From Lytechinus pictus (Eukaryota > Echinodermata > Echinoidea > Temnopleuroida > Toxopneustidae): DNA of 64,000 nt. The DNA lies in assembly GCF_037042905.1 (NCBI RefSeq), contig NC_087261.1, positions 10,501,717-10,565,716 of the forward strand, read 5' to 3'. Both the position numbers and the translations under genes were made by a program. Shown here in pieces: positions 34,868 to 48,300 of this stretch (the first letter of the stretch is position 1; each line of letters opens with the position of its first letter). The notes under the pieces are model-generated. The model saw only the letters and a list, made by a program, of their open reading frames with translations. It ran no database searches and was not told the origin of the DNA.

Positions 34868-36364
34868 GTACACGATTTAGCACTTAAGTACATGTTCCAG
34901 TTGTGCGTAAAAATGTGTGTAAATAAAACTGTTTGTAAGACACGAGCGACTTTAACGAACGTTTGGTGATCCTAATCAAAGGATTCAATTACAGATAAAT
35001 AATAAGTAGCTGTGTTACCCCTGTGGTGTTGTTAGAGAAACATGAAGAACTAATTATTTATTTGACTGGTGATCCTTTCTTGTAGTGAATGATACAGGGT
35101 CTACACCAAATTTTCATTCCAGTTGTCCATAAAGTTGCTCGTAACTTACGAACAGCTTTATGGCACACCCCCTGTTATGATAACTGGCAACAAAAAGTAG
35201 CAGCTTGATTGATGAGGCTCATTGCAGACATTCATACAGAGGCATTAATCAGTTCATTCATTTCATTTGCCATTCCCTGGGGAATATTTCTAGTATAATA
35301 ATGGTCACAATGGCCGTGGCTACTGACTTTCTAAAGTGGTGATGCTCTGGAATGGAAATTTAGGCTGAAAATGAGGGTCTAGACCGCGGCACATATTACA
35401 TAACATACATTAATTTTTATAGTAAGTATCCCCTGGGTCTCATCCTATCACAGTAGCCTTGCCAGAGGATGCCAGTGCTATGTCAGAGATCAACCAGTGA
35501 TCTTTCCTTATCAAGTTAAATGCTTAAATCCAAGAAAAAATACACAGTAATGGAAGCACTTCCACCAAGGATTGTTGTCTCTGATAGGCTCATGCAATCA
35601 TTTACACATAAAGTATATGGAATGAACTGAGGTCTATGGAATAGATAACAAAAGCGGTATAAATATAAGATCTGAGATTTAATACAGTTTATATACGAAC
35701 CAGCACACACAAAATTACAAGGAATTATTGAAAGACACACAATCAACAGTTAACACATTTAAATTTTGAATAAAAATTTTCAATTGAAATATTGAAACAT
35801 ACTGCATTGTTGACTTTCGCACTTCAGTAGGGCAGACATCAATTTTGCTAGCGGATTATGTCGAAAGCAATGGTTGGAAATCGCAAACTTTCAGGAACCA
35901 TTCTAGAGTGAATATCAGGCTGAGAGTTCTGGCACATAGTTTGACATTATATCCAATTACTTTTAGATCAAATAATATGTTGCTGCCATTACTTAATATG
36001 AGCTTTAGGGGCAACAAAAGATGAAAAGGGTCAATTGATCTATGACTATCTTCACCATTAAACCTCGCAACTGTCCATTTTCACGAGGGGCCTAATTTTC
36101 CTTGCTGATGCCAACTTTATTTTCTCTTGATAGCATGCGTCACAAGAGAGAATGGAAAATTGACAGAAATACTGAACTGAATGATGAATCTCAGGAGCAG
36201 GGAAGAATAAGGATTAATCAGTAACTGTTTATAACAGAGGTTGAAAAATCTCTTCAAAGAGAAGAGAAAAAAAGTGAGTATTGAGTACACTATTGTTGAA
36301 CAATCTCTCAGGATTTAAATGTAGGAATGACATCACAATAAGGACGCGACTTGCATGAATTCGA
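34868..36364. other. Intergenic / 3' flank of the IQANK1-type gene
   Basis: No exon is recognised. AATAAA on the minus strand (TTTATT near 36,116-36,121), about 245 bp past the stop at 36,365, is a candidate poly(A) signal. Confidence 0.4.
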
Positions 36365-39300
36365 TCAACCTAGTACTACCCTGAGTACATAGAACCTCTC
36401 CATTATCGCGTCATCCAGTTCATTCTTCGAGACTAGGAGCATCTTGAAGTTCTGGACCCTGTTCTGCATGAATTTGTTCTTGTTGTATTCCTCACCATCG
36501 CTGTCTCTCACAAGGTATAGATATCTGAAGAAAAAAATACAGATGAATATGTGGGACCTCTTGGGAACACTGATATCTGCTCTATTTAGGGTGCAAACAG
36601 GCATAATATTCCCCTCTGAAAAATAGCCAAGGGTCGCTAAGTCACCACCGAGGTCCGAGGCGCCCCGGTTGGGGATACAAGCTCTTGCATAGTAAAGAAA
36701 TCGAAAGTGATTTTTAAAGGTGAGTCTGCATGATAGGTTTACCATTTCACTTAAAAAAGCAGTAAAAAACAGCATGAGAATGTTCTTGGGCAAAGGATTT
36801 CACATTAAAAAAAAATCTGAAAAAAATTATTTTAAATATCGGAATTCTGTTTTTAGTGGGGAGAATATCATGCCTGGGTGCAAATAAGACATGTTTTGCA
36901 TCTATGGTATGGGAAAAATAATGCTTTGAGTTTGGCGATTATTACGAAGACTCCGCTGCATTAGTAAGGTTGGTCAAGATAATGGGGCAAACTATCACTA
37001 GCAAGGCATTGTAGATATTAATGAAATGATTACAATTAGTGAAAGTGATGTATCTAATTACCATTTCGTTTCTTTGGATCTGGCCATCTTTCCAAAGCTA
37101 ATCTAGGGGGAAGCTGGCAATTCATATATTGCAAAGGAAGTGATAGTTTGTCTCATTAACACTGGTAAAAATAATAATTGTACATTTATATTGCGCAATT
37201 ACTACTCAACTGTACTGCCTACAGGCGCTCTGGCATTCAAGGAATTTTTTCCTACTGGGTACCCATTCACCTCACCTTGGTTGAGTGCAGAACAAAATTT
37301 GGGTAAATTTCTTGCTGAAGGAAAACATGCCATGGCTGGGAATCGAACACACATCCCTCAGATTGAAAGACAAGAGTCAAAACCACTACACCACGATGTA
37401 CCCATTCACTGAAACCAGTCCAAGGCTTCATATTCTTTTGATTCAAATTTAAAGTTTTTTTTCTGAAAAGCTTCCGTTTGAATACTTGTTGGATAAAACG
37501 AGATTGGACTCTATGTGGAATAAAATACTCACTTTTCATTCTCTAGTATACTCTTATTAAGGATGTCTTCTAGCAGTCCTGGCTGAACTTCATCAAACCT
37601 TGAAACACACGTCTCAAACATGTCCACCTCCAGGAAATCAAGCACAAACGGTTTGCCATACCTGAGAAAGGATGCAAAAACATGTAAAGTGGAAATATGT
37701 CACCATGAAAAATGATTTATTTCTATTAAGTGGAGTGTTTAGACAAGAAGAATATACCAATGACAACAGGAGTTTGGATTGAGAATAATGCTGGAAGTTA
37801 TTCTAAATTTTGTGCAGTAGTTCAGTCAAATTATTTCAATGTTTTACTAAACAGTCCAGTTGTGGAAAGAATAAAACAAAAATTAATTCATAGTCTAACA
37901 GAATGACCACCCAGTCGATCAATTGTGGGCCAGAGTTCTGGGGGGAAAGAATATCTTTCTAGTATGTGACAAAATACCATGACATTCTTTATGTAAAGAT
38001 CTAATAAAGTAAGAGAGAGAGAATGAAAAAGGAAGAGAGAGGAAGAATGAGGGATAGAAAGAGAATTATGGCCAGAGTAAGAAAGGTAGAAATGGAAGGG
38101 GCAGGGGGGGGGGGAGAAAGAAAATACGGGCAACCCCTTCCCAAATATCAATACGTAATAACAAACAAGTGGAACGCCTCTGGCAGTCTCGCCTGCATTA
38201 CGCAATTCGATATACATGTAGCAGCAGTGCTGACTTTGAAAACAGCTATTAAATAATCATTCACAAAAGAATACTATGTCCATTGACCCAAGATGACCTT
38301 TGACCATGATCATGTGACCTAAGACATGTGCAAAACAATCATTTATACTTGATTACCCTTATGTCTATGTTTCATGAACTACATGTGTAGAGCCATACAC
38401 TTTCTAAGTTATAAAGCAAATTCAACATATACCCCCAACACGGCCAAAGTTCATTGACCCTAAATGACCTTTGATATTGGTCATGTGACCAAACAAGCAC
38501 AATATATTCAGGGATACATGGGTACTCTAATGTCCCAAGTTTCATGAACTAGATCTATATACTTTAAAGTTATGATAATTCCACCAATTTGGCAATACCC
38601 CCACATTATCAAAGTTCGTTGACCCTAAATGACATTTGACCTAGATCATGTGATATGAAACTTGCACAAGATGTTCAGGGATACTTCATTGCTCTTACGT
38701 CTAAGTTTCATGAACTAGATCCATAAAATGTCAAAGTTATGATGACAATTCCTCAAATACCCCCAACATGGTCAAAGTTCATTGACCCTAAGTGACCTTT
38801 GACCTTGGTCATGTGATCTGAAACTCAGGTAGGATCTTCAGTTATACACTATCACTCTTATGTCTAAGTTTCATGAACTAGGTCCATATACCTTAGAAGT
38901 TATGACGACATTTCAAAAACTTAACCTTGGTTAAGATTTCGATATTGATTCCCCCAACATGGTCTAAGTTCATTGACCCTAAATGACCTTTGACCTTGGT
39001 CATGTGACCTGAAACTCAGACAGGATCTTCAGTAATACCTGATTACCCTTATGTCCAAGTTTCATGAACTAGGTCCATATACTTTCTAAGTTATGACATT
39101 TCAAAACTTTAACCTTGGTTAAGATTTCAATGTTGACGACGCCGCCGTCTATAGTCTCGCTCTGCTATGCAGGCGAGACAAAAATAATAATGAAAAACAA
39201 CCACTTAACATACCTTATGGCTCCTAACACAGCACACCTTATAACCTCTGGCTGCATATGATTTGGGTTGAGGGCGTTGATGAAGTTAGTGTCCTGATAA

Positions 39301-42300
39301 CGGAGAAACGTTGATGCTCTCCCTGAGTTGTCAAGGAGCATCGGCCAGCGACCATCGGATTTGATCTTTCCTCCCACGTCTCTTAATAACACATCATTCA
39401 GCTCCTTGAAGTTCACCTTTACACCTACCTCATCTTCCCCTGAGAGAAAAAAATGATTTTGTGATTAGTTGATAATACAAATTTTCATGAACTTGTTTTT
39501 GAAAATAAAACATATAATTTTCAGATAAATCTCATTTATATCCTCTGGATGTCTATAGCGTGTCTTTATGCATCACTCAATTTTCCTGAGAGGCCTAATG
39601 CAATTGTGAATAATCTAAATTTGTACATTTGAAGGTTTCATTGGAAACTGTCTTCTTGAAGTTTGCCTAATTGAGACTTGTCTGATCAAAGTTTGACTAA
39701 TTGAAGAGTGACACATTCCAGAGATTTAATACCGGGTAATTAAAGATTGATTTATTTAAGAAATCATTATTTGATGGTAGGCGAATCTGATATTGACTCA
39801 TTAAATACTAATCAACACATTTTTGACTAATTAGAGATTTATCAACAGAAAATTTTGTAATTAATTGAAGGTATATATATTCAAAGGCATAGGCTAATAT
39901 TATTGATGTCTAATTTTAAAGAAAATACTGAACTTTAATTCATGTTGATTTTAATACTGTGCATGCATGTGGATGAAAAAAAAACACCCTGGAAGAAAAC
40001 AAAAATCAAATTCGTGCAGACACTTTCAAGATATCCGCGCCTGAAAATCAATTACTAAATCTCCTCAGGAAATTAATATAATGCATGTTAGTGTGTGGGA
40101 CTAAATTAAGATGATGTTTCTGGACACTTTTTTCAAGCACTAAATAATGATTTTTGGGTGCGACTTTCTCTGGGCATCATTTTTATATCATATCACAGAC
40201 ACAGGTGATAGGAGGGACCTTGCAGCTCAGACTTTCTGTAGAGTCAAATCAATGTTTGGCAATGCTGTTTAAGTTTAAAAGTGAATGTAAGGTACTAACC
40301 ACTGGCAGCCTTCTTTTGCTCTCTAATCTGTAGTTTGATATTATTAACTTTATTCCTTGCTTCGTCAGCTGATAGCTTAGCCATCTCAAGATCATGCTCG
40401 GCATCATGAACACACTAGGCAAAATTAATAAACAAACAAACAAATCAATCAATGAATTATTCAATGAAGAAATTAATTTATTAAATAAATTAACAAATGA
40501 ATGAACACATTAACAAATGTATAAATAAATAAACAAATAAATAAATAAAAAATGAATAAAGGAATGAAATGAATGAATGGATGGATGAATAAATAAATAG
40601 ATAAATAAATAATAAATGAATGAATGAATAAATAAATAAATAAATAAAAATAAAATAAGTAATAACTGATAGTTACAAGAGCTACAGCAAGCCACAAGAA
40701 AGATGTAATGTTACAAAGAACAATGAAGTTCAATTCGAGTAATCACACACTTGCAGCAGACAATAGTTTTGACAGAAGGTCAAGGTGAATTGTTATATCA
40801 CCACAGTAAAGTTTTGGCATTTTTGAGTATGAAGTATCTAAAATATTCAATATCAGATGAAAATGTCCAGTACATATAATACATGGTACTTCAAAATAAT
40901 ACCAGTCATATTTGCTCTACGATGGCCGTACGGCGAGTCGCAAACAGCCGTTTCATTTAATTTTATCAAATCCACCAATATGTAGCTATTACAAAAAATG
41001 TTAAAACGGCTGTTTTCGGCTCGCTGTACGGCCATGGTAGAGCAAATGTGACTGAGGTATTAGCACTTCTAGGCATGAGTATCAATTGTAACTCTTTTGT
41101 CACATAATTTTCAATTACACATCATGGAAACAATCAGGATATCACTTGTTAAATTCTGTTTTCAGATCATTGCCAGTAAAACTTTGAAATTTATCTTTAA
41201 CTTCAAGGAGCAGGCAAGAGCGATTATCACAAGTATGACTGTAAGTAGACCAAAAGCTTCAGTCTCTGTATTTTGGTTGTTCCGCTGAACTACGTTGGCT
41301 CCACTCACCATACATAGACTGAAGGGGATGGGGCCCCGTACCTACAGCCAACGTATAGTGAACTAGCGTTTTATAGATCGCGATTTAAAACTGTTTTTTA
41401 AGCAAAATTGAAAGTTTCATGGTTTCCATTATCAGGGAAATATAAATAACTTAAGTAATTGCATACCTTGGGCCGGAGTTATTGAAAAAAATCCTCTGGA
41501 TGATTGAGAAATCTGTCATCTAAGACATTTTCACCTGACCTGACGGTTTTTCTTGCAAGTTGCCATCTTGAATGACGTCATTATCGTTATTAACTTAATG
41601 TCTCGAATCGATATATCGCGATTATAACTAGTACTAGTATAACTAGTATCGTTTATCTTCGGTTTCGTTCGCATATGGAGCAGATCGTATAATATCGAAA
41701 GCAATATCGATATCACATTCGTGATTGTTGACGTTCGTTCGTAAATATTTTATAGTTTGGCTGCCATTTTGACCATTTTTATCGTGTTCAACCCAATTAA
41801 ACATCGGTAAAGTATATTTTTCATGCCTTTTTCATCTATATCGTTTAAAGTATTTAAACATTGAAATATCAAGGTCTAAAAGTTTGTTGTTTATACATCC
41901 TTAGATTGTAAATTCGATGTGTAAAATTACATCAAACTTTGGACTGTGATTTGACAAAAGGGAGGGAATGAGAACACATGCGAGCCCACACGTACACCCT
42001 ACCGTCGGTAAATGGGGATTACAGTAAAATGTCAGAAATTGTTGAATAAATCACCAGAAACGACGGTTATTCCTGTCTAGACTGTAAGGTGATTCTAGTC
42101 ACCCCTGTTCAACAAGGACAAAACCGAATTTTAAACTTTTTATTACTAACTGACTGACTGGCTTTCACTTCAAGACTGCTCATAATGGGCATTTTCGTGG
42201 CAAGATATTCCTGAATGACGACAACAAAAGTATGTTTCAGTAATAACTCATTACACCAGAGCAAAAAGCTATAATTTTAAATCCCAACTTTCACCAAACT

Positions 42301-45300
42301 TGATGAATATAGTAAGTACGTGTATTTGCAATTTAATAGGTCAGTTATTGCTTTATCTGGGATATGCTCCTGTCTACATACTTGTAAAGTGATATCAGTC
42401 TTGAATCCAGTCTGCATACACTTATCATGCTCTACTATCCTCTTCTCAAGTTCACAATATGCTCTACTCAGCTGCTTCTGCATCGCATCATTGACCTTCT
42501 GCGCTTCTGCAAGCTGATTCTCAAACCTACACAAAAACACCAAACGAGTTCTAACTTTTTGAAATTTGAACTATTACTGTATTTACAACATGAATTCACC
42601 CATTAGAGTAACATACTGCAAGAAGGTAAATTGCCAATTCGTCTACTGCCAACTCGTCCACTCATCACATGGTCTATCTTCATTTAGTACAAGGCCATTC
42701 CGTCCATCACCATTTCGTCTAACAACCATTTGGTCATATAAACCCTTCATCTAATCACCATTTTGTCTATGACCATTTCGTCTCATAACCAGTTGGTAAA
42801 ATGCCCACTTCCTTGTCATTCATTTCGCACTTGAGTCCAATTAGACCAAATGGTATATGGACTAAATGGCTATTGGATCAACTGGTCATTAGATGAAATG
42901 GTGGGTGGACGAAATGGCAATAAGACCCTGTGGAGAGTGAATGATCTGATGGTAGACCAAATGACAGCAGACGAGTTGGTAATTGGACGAATTGGCATTA
43001 CACCAACCAAATGAAGAAAAAAAAGCTTGTAAGAACACTGACACATGGCGTTTATATTTAGGATGAAAATGAAGGACAAGTATGCCAGGACTAGAGAAAT
43101 GAATTAGTAAACGTGCCTCGTGTTCAAGAAAATCTAGAGGGCAATAACAGTGTGATTAGTGAGCAGTGTTCAGCAATTCAATTATAAATATGCACTACAA
43201 TGATTGTCAAAAAACTAATTGAATCATTCATTGTTCACAGAAAAAAAAATTTGTCTTTATTGGATGAACGAAACGTTTGACTTCTTTATTCATCTGGCTA
43301 TCTTAATGGTTAACATGATGCAGGCTATGTTAATGGAAAAAAAAACACTCCGTCCCTCGGATAGGATGTTAACCCTTTAGCACCTGAACCGCCCGAGACC
43401 GCCCTTCCTATTACACACTGAACCGCCCTTAACCGCCCGTACGTTTTCTTTGCGCTATAGTATATCTTGTCTATGATTTACCGTGGTAATATTGCGTGTG
43501 CATACCGTATAGGTTGGCTGCTACATAGATCTGCATAGAAAAGTGTATGCTCCTATTGAGTATAATAGAGAAAAACCGATTGACATGCATCGGTGTGTAG
43601 CAAGTTCCAGACTGTTGCGCAGTCGATCTCAGCAAAGATGGCTGCGTCCATGTCTCGGAAAACCACTTACTTCGCCGAAGAAGCTCGGGCCTTGCTATAT
43701 GTTCATCAAAACGTTGGATATCACACAGAGTGACATCTAGATGTGAGTTGGAATTAATTTTTGACATATTTGATCCAAGATTTGGCGAAAACTTTAGTAT
43801 TCTGTCAGTGATACTTTACATTTTTTTGAAGGCGTGGGACTGGGGCGGCTGAAACCCGAACTTTTTTTTTTTCTTCTCGCTCTGCAAACGATTGTCAAAG
43901 GTCAATATTCATACATCTGATTGAACTTTGCCATGTACCATTCTATTCAACAGGTCCTATGCTACAAAATAAATATAACTTGTAATGAACAAAAGTAAAT
44001 TAAAAAAAAAATATTTCAATTTGTTTGGAACAATGCCTACTTATTACCAGTTTTATTGTTTCCTCCAGTGAGTAATTGCCATTATGCATAGGAATCTGTA
44101 GGTGCTATATGGTTAAATGGGTGACATGTGTAGAGGAGAGTCACCATGTTTGCACGTTAAGATCCCGCTGCACTATTCGTATAAGAGTAGGGGGAAACCC
44201 CGGTGTAGTGGTCCACCTGCACTCTCCCCCCAATCAGTTATATCAGGAGAGACCTGCGGGTCATAGTGATTCAGTTCGCTTTTCGCCTTCCAGACACAGG
44301 CGACGCCAAAACAAAATAATTACAATAATAATAACATACTTCATTCGATCCCAAAGCATTTTCTTGATAGCTATGCAAAAGTTTGTGGATACATTGCGGA
44401 GCAGCAGGGGATCGCTATATGAAAGGAATTGTCGGATGTTTTATCTGACAAAGTCTGTCTTATTCAACAGTTACCATAGCAACAGTCACACATCTGCATT
44501 TCTCAGTCACTCGAAACCAAGCAAAACTGTCAGATAACAAATGCTGATTTAACATTCCACAAGTGTGTCTTATCTGATCCACAAATTTTGATCACTATGA
44601 TTTTGCATTAATTTATTTTTTTCAAAAAAAATAAAAACCAACCACAACATGCGCTTTACTTGATTCAATTACTTACTTCGCCATCTCGGCATTCTGTCTC
44701 TTCATCTCTTCCTCTCTCCTCTTCTCCTTCAGCTTCTCGATGTTGCTAAGCAACGACTCCGTCATGGACACATCCCATGATTCCAAGAGATTCTTAACAG
44801 GCTCCTGAGAAGCGACCTGTTCGGGTTTGGCGCCATCGTTGGCGTAGATGCGAGGATCGGCTCCGTTCTGAAGCAATGTCTGTACAGCTTCTAAGTGGCC
44901 AGCGAAGGCAGCTCTGTAACAAAAGAGGTCAATGAATCCATAACAAATTTTAATGGGGTCAAATATTCATGTAAAAAGAAATGGAAGTCACAACAAAAGT
45001 TATACACTAAGGCCCGTATTCTGAAGTCGGGTTTAATTTAAACTCTGGTTTTAAGTTGTGGTTTAACTACGGAAAGTCAGTTGTTACATAAATCTATAAC
45101 AGTAGAGATCCAATGTATCAGCTCATTTGACTCCCATAACATTATCAACTGCCTGGGAAGGATAAGTATGACAGTTGTATTCACTCTTAAAGAATTAGTA
45201 AAGAGCACAGTAAACATGAGAAGCATTCACTGTAAACAAGATTTTGAAACATTTGGCTTCCCATAATTTTAGCACAGAGTTAGACTGTGGTCTAAGTTAA

Positions 45301-48300
45301 ACCTGACTTCAGAATACGGGCCAAAGTATGTACCCACACTGAACAGCAACAGCTGATTTCATCCTGCTTTTTTCAATTGTAACTTATACATAAAATCAGT
45401 AAATATTTCATGTTTCATAATTTATATTTCATGCAATCATGATAAATTTATGATTATCTGGGGGAAAAAAAGAAGGGGAAAAAGGAATTTTGGCCCTAAA
45501 AACACAAACAATGGTCCATTCGGCCTGAAATCACAAAAGAGGTTAAAATTAAGAGGACTTACAAAACCATAGACTATGCAGATATAACACGAAACTGTGC
45601 TTCGCGTCCTTTGCAAAGGGCATGCATTAATCACTACACCTTTCTCAGTGCACACGCCTTTCGAATCACACAAAATTGCATCAGCAACAGTTTTGTAACC
45701 CCTCCTGGTTTAAACCTCTTTTATGAATTCAGGCCGTTGAGTTGTAATGCATCCCATTCGGTAAATTTTTTTTTTTCAATAGAAGATGTAAATTTGGAAT
45801 TGATAAATTATGGTAAAATAAACCTGTAATAGCATAATATATCTTGTTCAGCATGATGAGTAGATTAAAATAAATACCTATAGAGTGGTGTCCTTTCAAA
45901 TTGGCCTTTCTGATTGATATCAGCTCCTCTGTCGATCAGCATTTGAATGACCTCTGTAGCGCCACCACTGGCGGCTTCGGATAGCGGTGTGTTGCCGTTA
46001 GCATCTTCACAGTTGACCATGGCGAGCTGGTGACGTGCACGGGTCGCCCGTCCAATCTCGTCGGTTGAGACACCATCCGTATTGTCACGGGCATCAACCT
46101 TTATATTGATTTGAAATGAAATACAAGATCAAATTGAGAATAAAGATCTTATCAAGCACCATAAAATTCTGGAAAATATGTTGTGTCTATAATTAAAGAT
46201 TGAGCAAAAACACATGTATTCTTGTTTTGTATTTATTTCTTTTGTTCCATGTCAATTAGAATTATTAAAAGCATAATATTAAAAGAATATAAAACATAAA
46301 TATCATTACAAGAGCAATATTGATCCTTCCAACATTGATTCAGAAGGCCAAAAGTTGAATTTCATTTCTAATGCTTTAATCAGCATCTTATCCCTAGCAA
46401 ACAGACTAAAAATGTACCCATTGAATACTGGAGTGGGGGGTGGGGGGGGGGGTGTTCAATGACATTTAAATAAATATTCTGGGAATATTAATTGGTCTAC
46501 AGCTTATCAAACATAATTTTACTTATTCAATCATTTTTTCCCTGGTGACTCATGCAATTTTATCAAAAGAAAGTTATTATCAAAAGACTTTAATAATAAA
46601 AATAATATGCAACATTTATATAGCGCTTTATAATACAAATGTTTCTAAGTGCTGCATACTATTACCCCGGCTTTAGCAAGGCTACCGTGATCGGGCACTC
46701 AAGCATTCAAGGAATTCCTTCCTGCCGGGTACCCATTTTCTACATCTGGCTGAAGAGTGGCAAATGTAAATAAATGCCTTGCCAAAGGACCCGAGTGCTA
46801 CGGTGGGATTTGAACCCTGGACCTTGTAGTGCACAGATCGGAGACTTATCCACTGAGCCACAACACCTCTACCTCTTTAAGGGACGCAAGTTCAGGATAC
46901 CCTACCCGATTTTACCTCTTTCAACACTGTTAGGAGGTCGTCCATGTTACCATCGAAAGCAGATTCTAACATCGTCTTCTCCCAAGTTTTCTCTTGCTTC
47001 TTCCTTCTCCTTCTCTCCATCTCCTTCCTGTGCTCTTCCTCTGCCTTTTCCTGCTCTTTCTTCACAATTGCAAGGAAAGCCTTCGAATGAGAAAGAACAC
47101 ATACTGGAATGACTGGTATGAACAACTGGCCAAGCTTCTTTTTTCACAACACAAAGGTACATCCCTCAAAGAACATTTAAAAAAAGAGATAACTACTCAG
47201 TTGCAATCACTTTAAAAGCTTAACTTGAGTAGTCACAATAAGCATTGATTTTCATCGTGTTCATTCATTCATTCAATATATTCAATTCATTCATTCATTC
47301 AATTCATTCATTCATTCATTCATTCATTTATTCACTCATTCATTCAATTCATTCAATTCATTCATTCATTCATTCATTCATTCATTCATTCATTCATTCA
47401 TTCATTCATTCATTCATTCATTCATTCATTCATTCATTCATTCATTCATTCATTCATTCATTAATTCATTAATTCATTCAATTCATTCATTCATTCATTC
47501 ATTCATTAATTCATTAATTCATTCAATTCATTCATTCATTAATTCATTCAATTCATTCATTCATTCAATTCATTTCAAAGCAGTTCAAATCAAAGTGAAT
47601 TGTATTCATATCATCTGATATGTCTAATTCCAGTTTGTTTTAATACATGATATGATTTCCAGCTGAATAACGACTCAGATACAGGGTGGTATTCACTAGA
47701 CCATGTTCTTCACATATTCTGCAGCCGTATGGGATCCATTCCACTCTCAATGTCATGAAACGTTAATAAATCAAATGAAATAAAAACAATTAAATGAATA
47801 TAAATCCTGGGGGGCCAGTCAAATGTATTGCTGTACACATGCATGACCCCAAAAACATGTTTAAAGGGGTGTTTTTTCGGTTTTGGATGCGGGCCGCGTG
47901 TGCACTCATTAAGGGTATCAAAAACACCGATTTTCAAGAAAAAGGGTGGTTTTGAAAGACTGGTCAATGGTCAATCGCGGGGTCAAACGTATTTAGGGTA
48001 TGTTTTCTTTTCCAAAGCTTTTTTTTTAAGACGAGCCAAACATGTTTAGGGTATGTTTTTTCCCCAAGGATTTTCCCTGGGGTCATATTCTGGCGACAAC
48101 TTGTTTAGGGGCCAAAATGTGTAAATGAAAGCCCATGAAAAACTTGTTTAGGGGGTTATTTTGCACATAGAGTAAAAACTTGTTTAGGTGTTTGGAAATA
48201 ATCTGGTCATGCATGTGTACAGCAATACCTTTGACTGCCCCCCCCCCCCTGGGATATAAATATAAATTGTGGATGACGGAAAATATATTTTTGAATCAAA

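Noticed and set aside
36525-36793. Minus-strand frame upstream of the last IQANK1 exon
   Set aside because: It is intron read-through. An acceptor at about 36,525 and the matching phase define the exon start.
40473-40733. Membrane-protein-like hydrophobic frames
   Set aside because: Generated by the AAAT/GAAT microsatellite, not by a coding sequence.
47245-47472. Frame with repeated His-Ser-Phe-Ile
   Set aside because: Produced by the ATTC tetranucleotide repeat. It lies in an intron of the IQANK1-type gene on the opposite strand.
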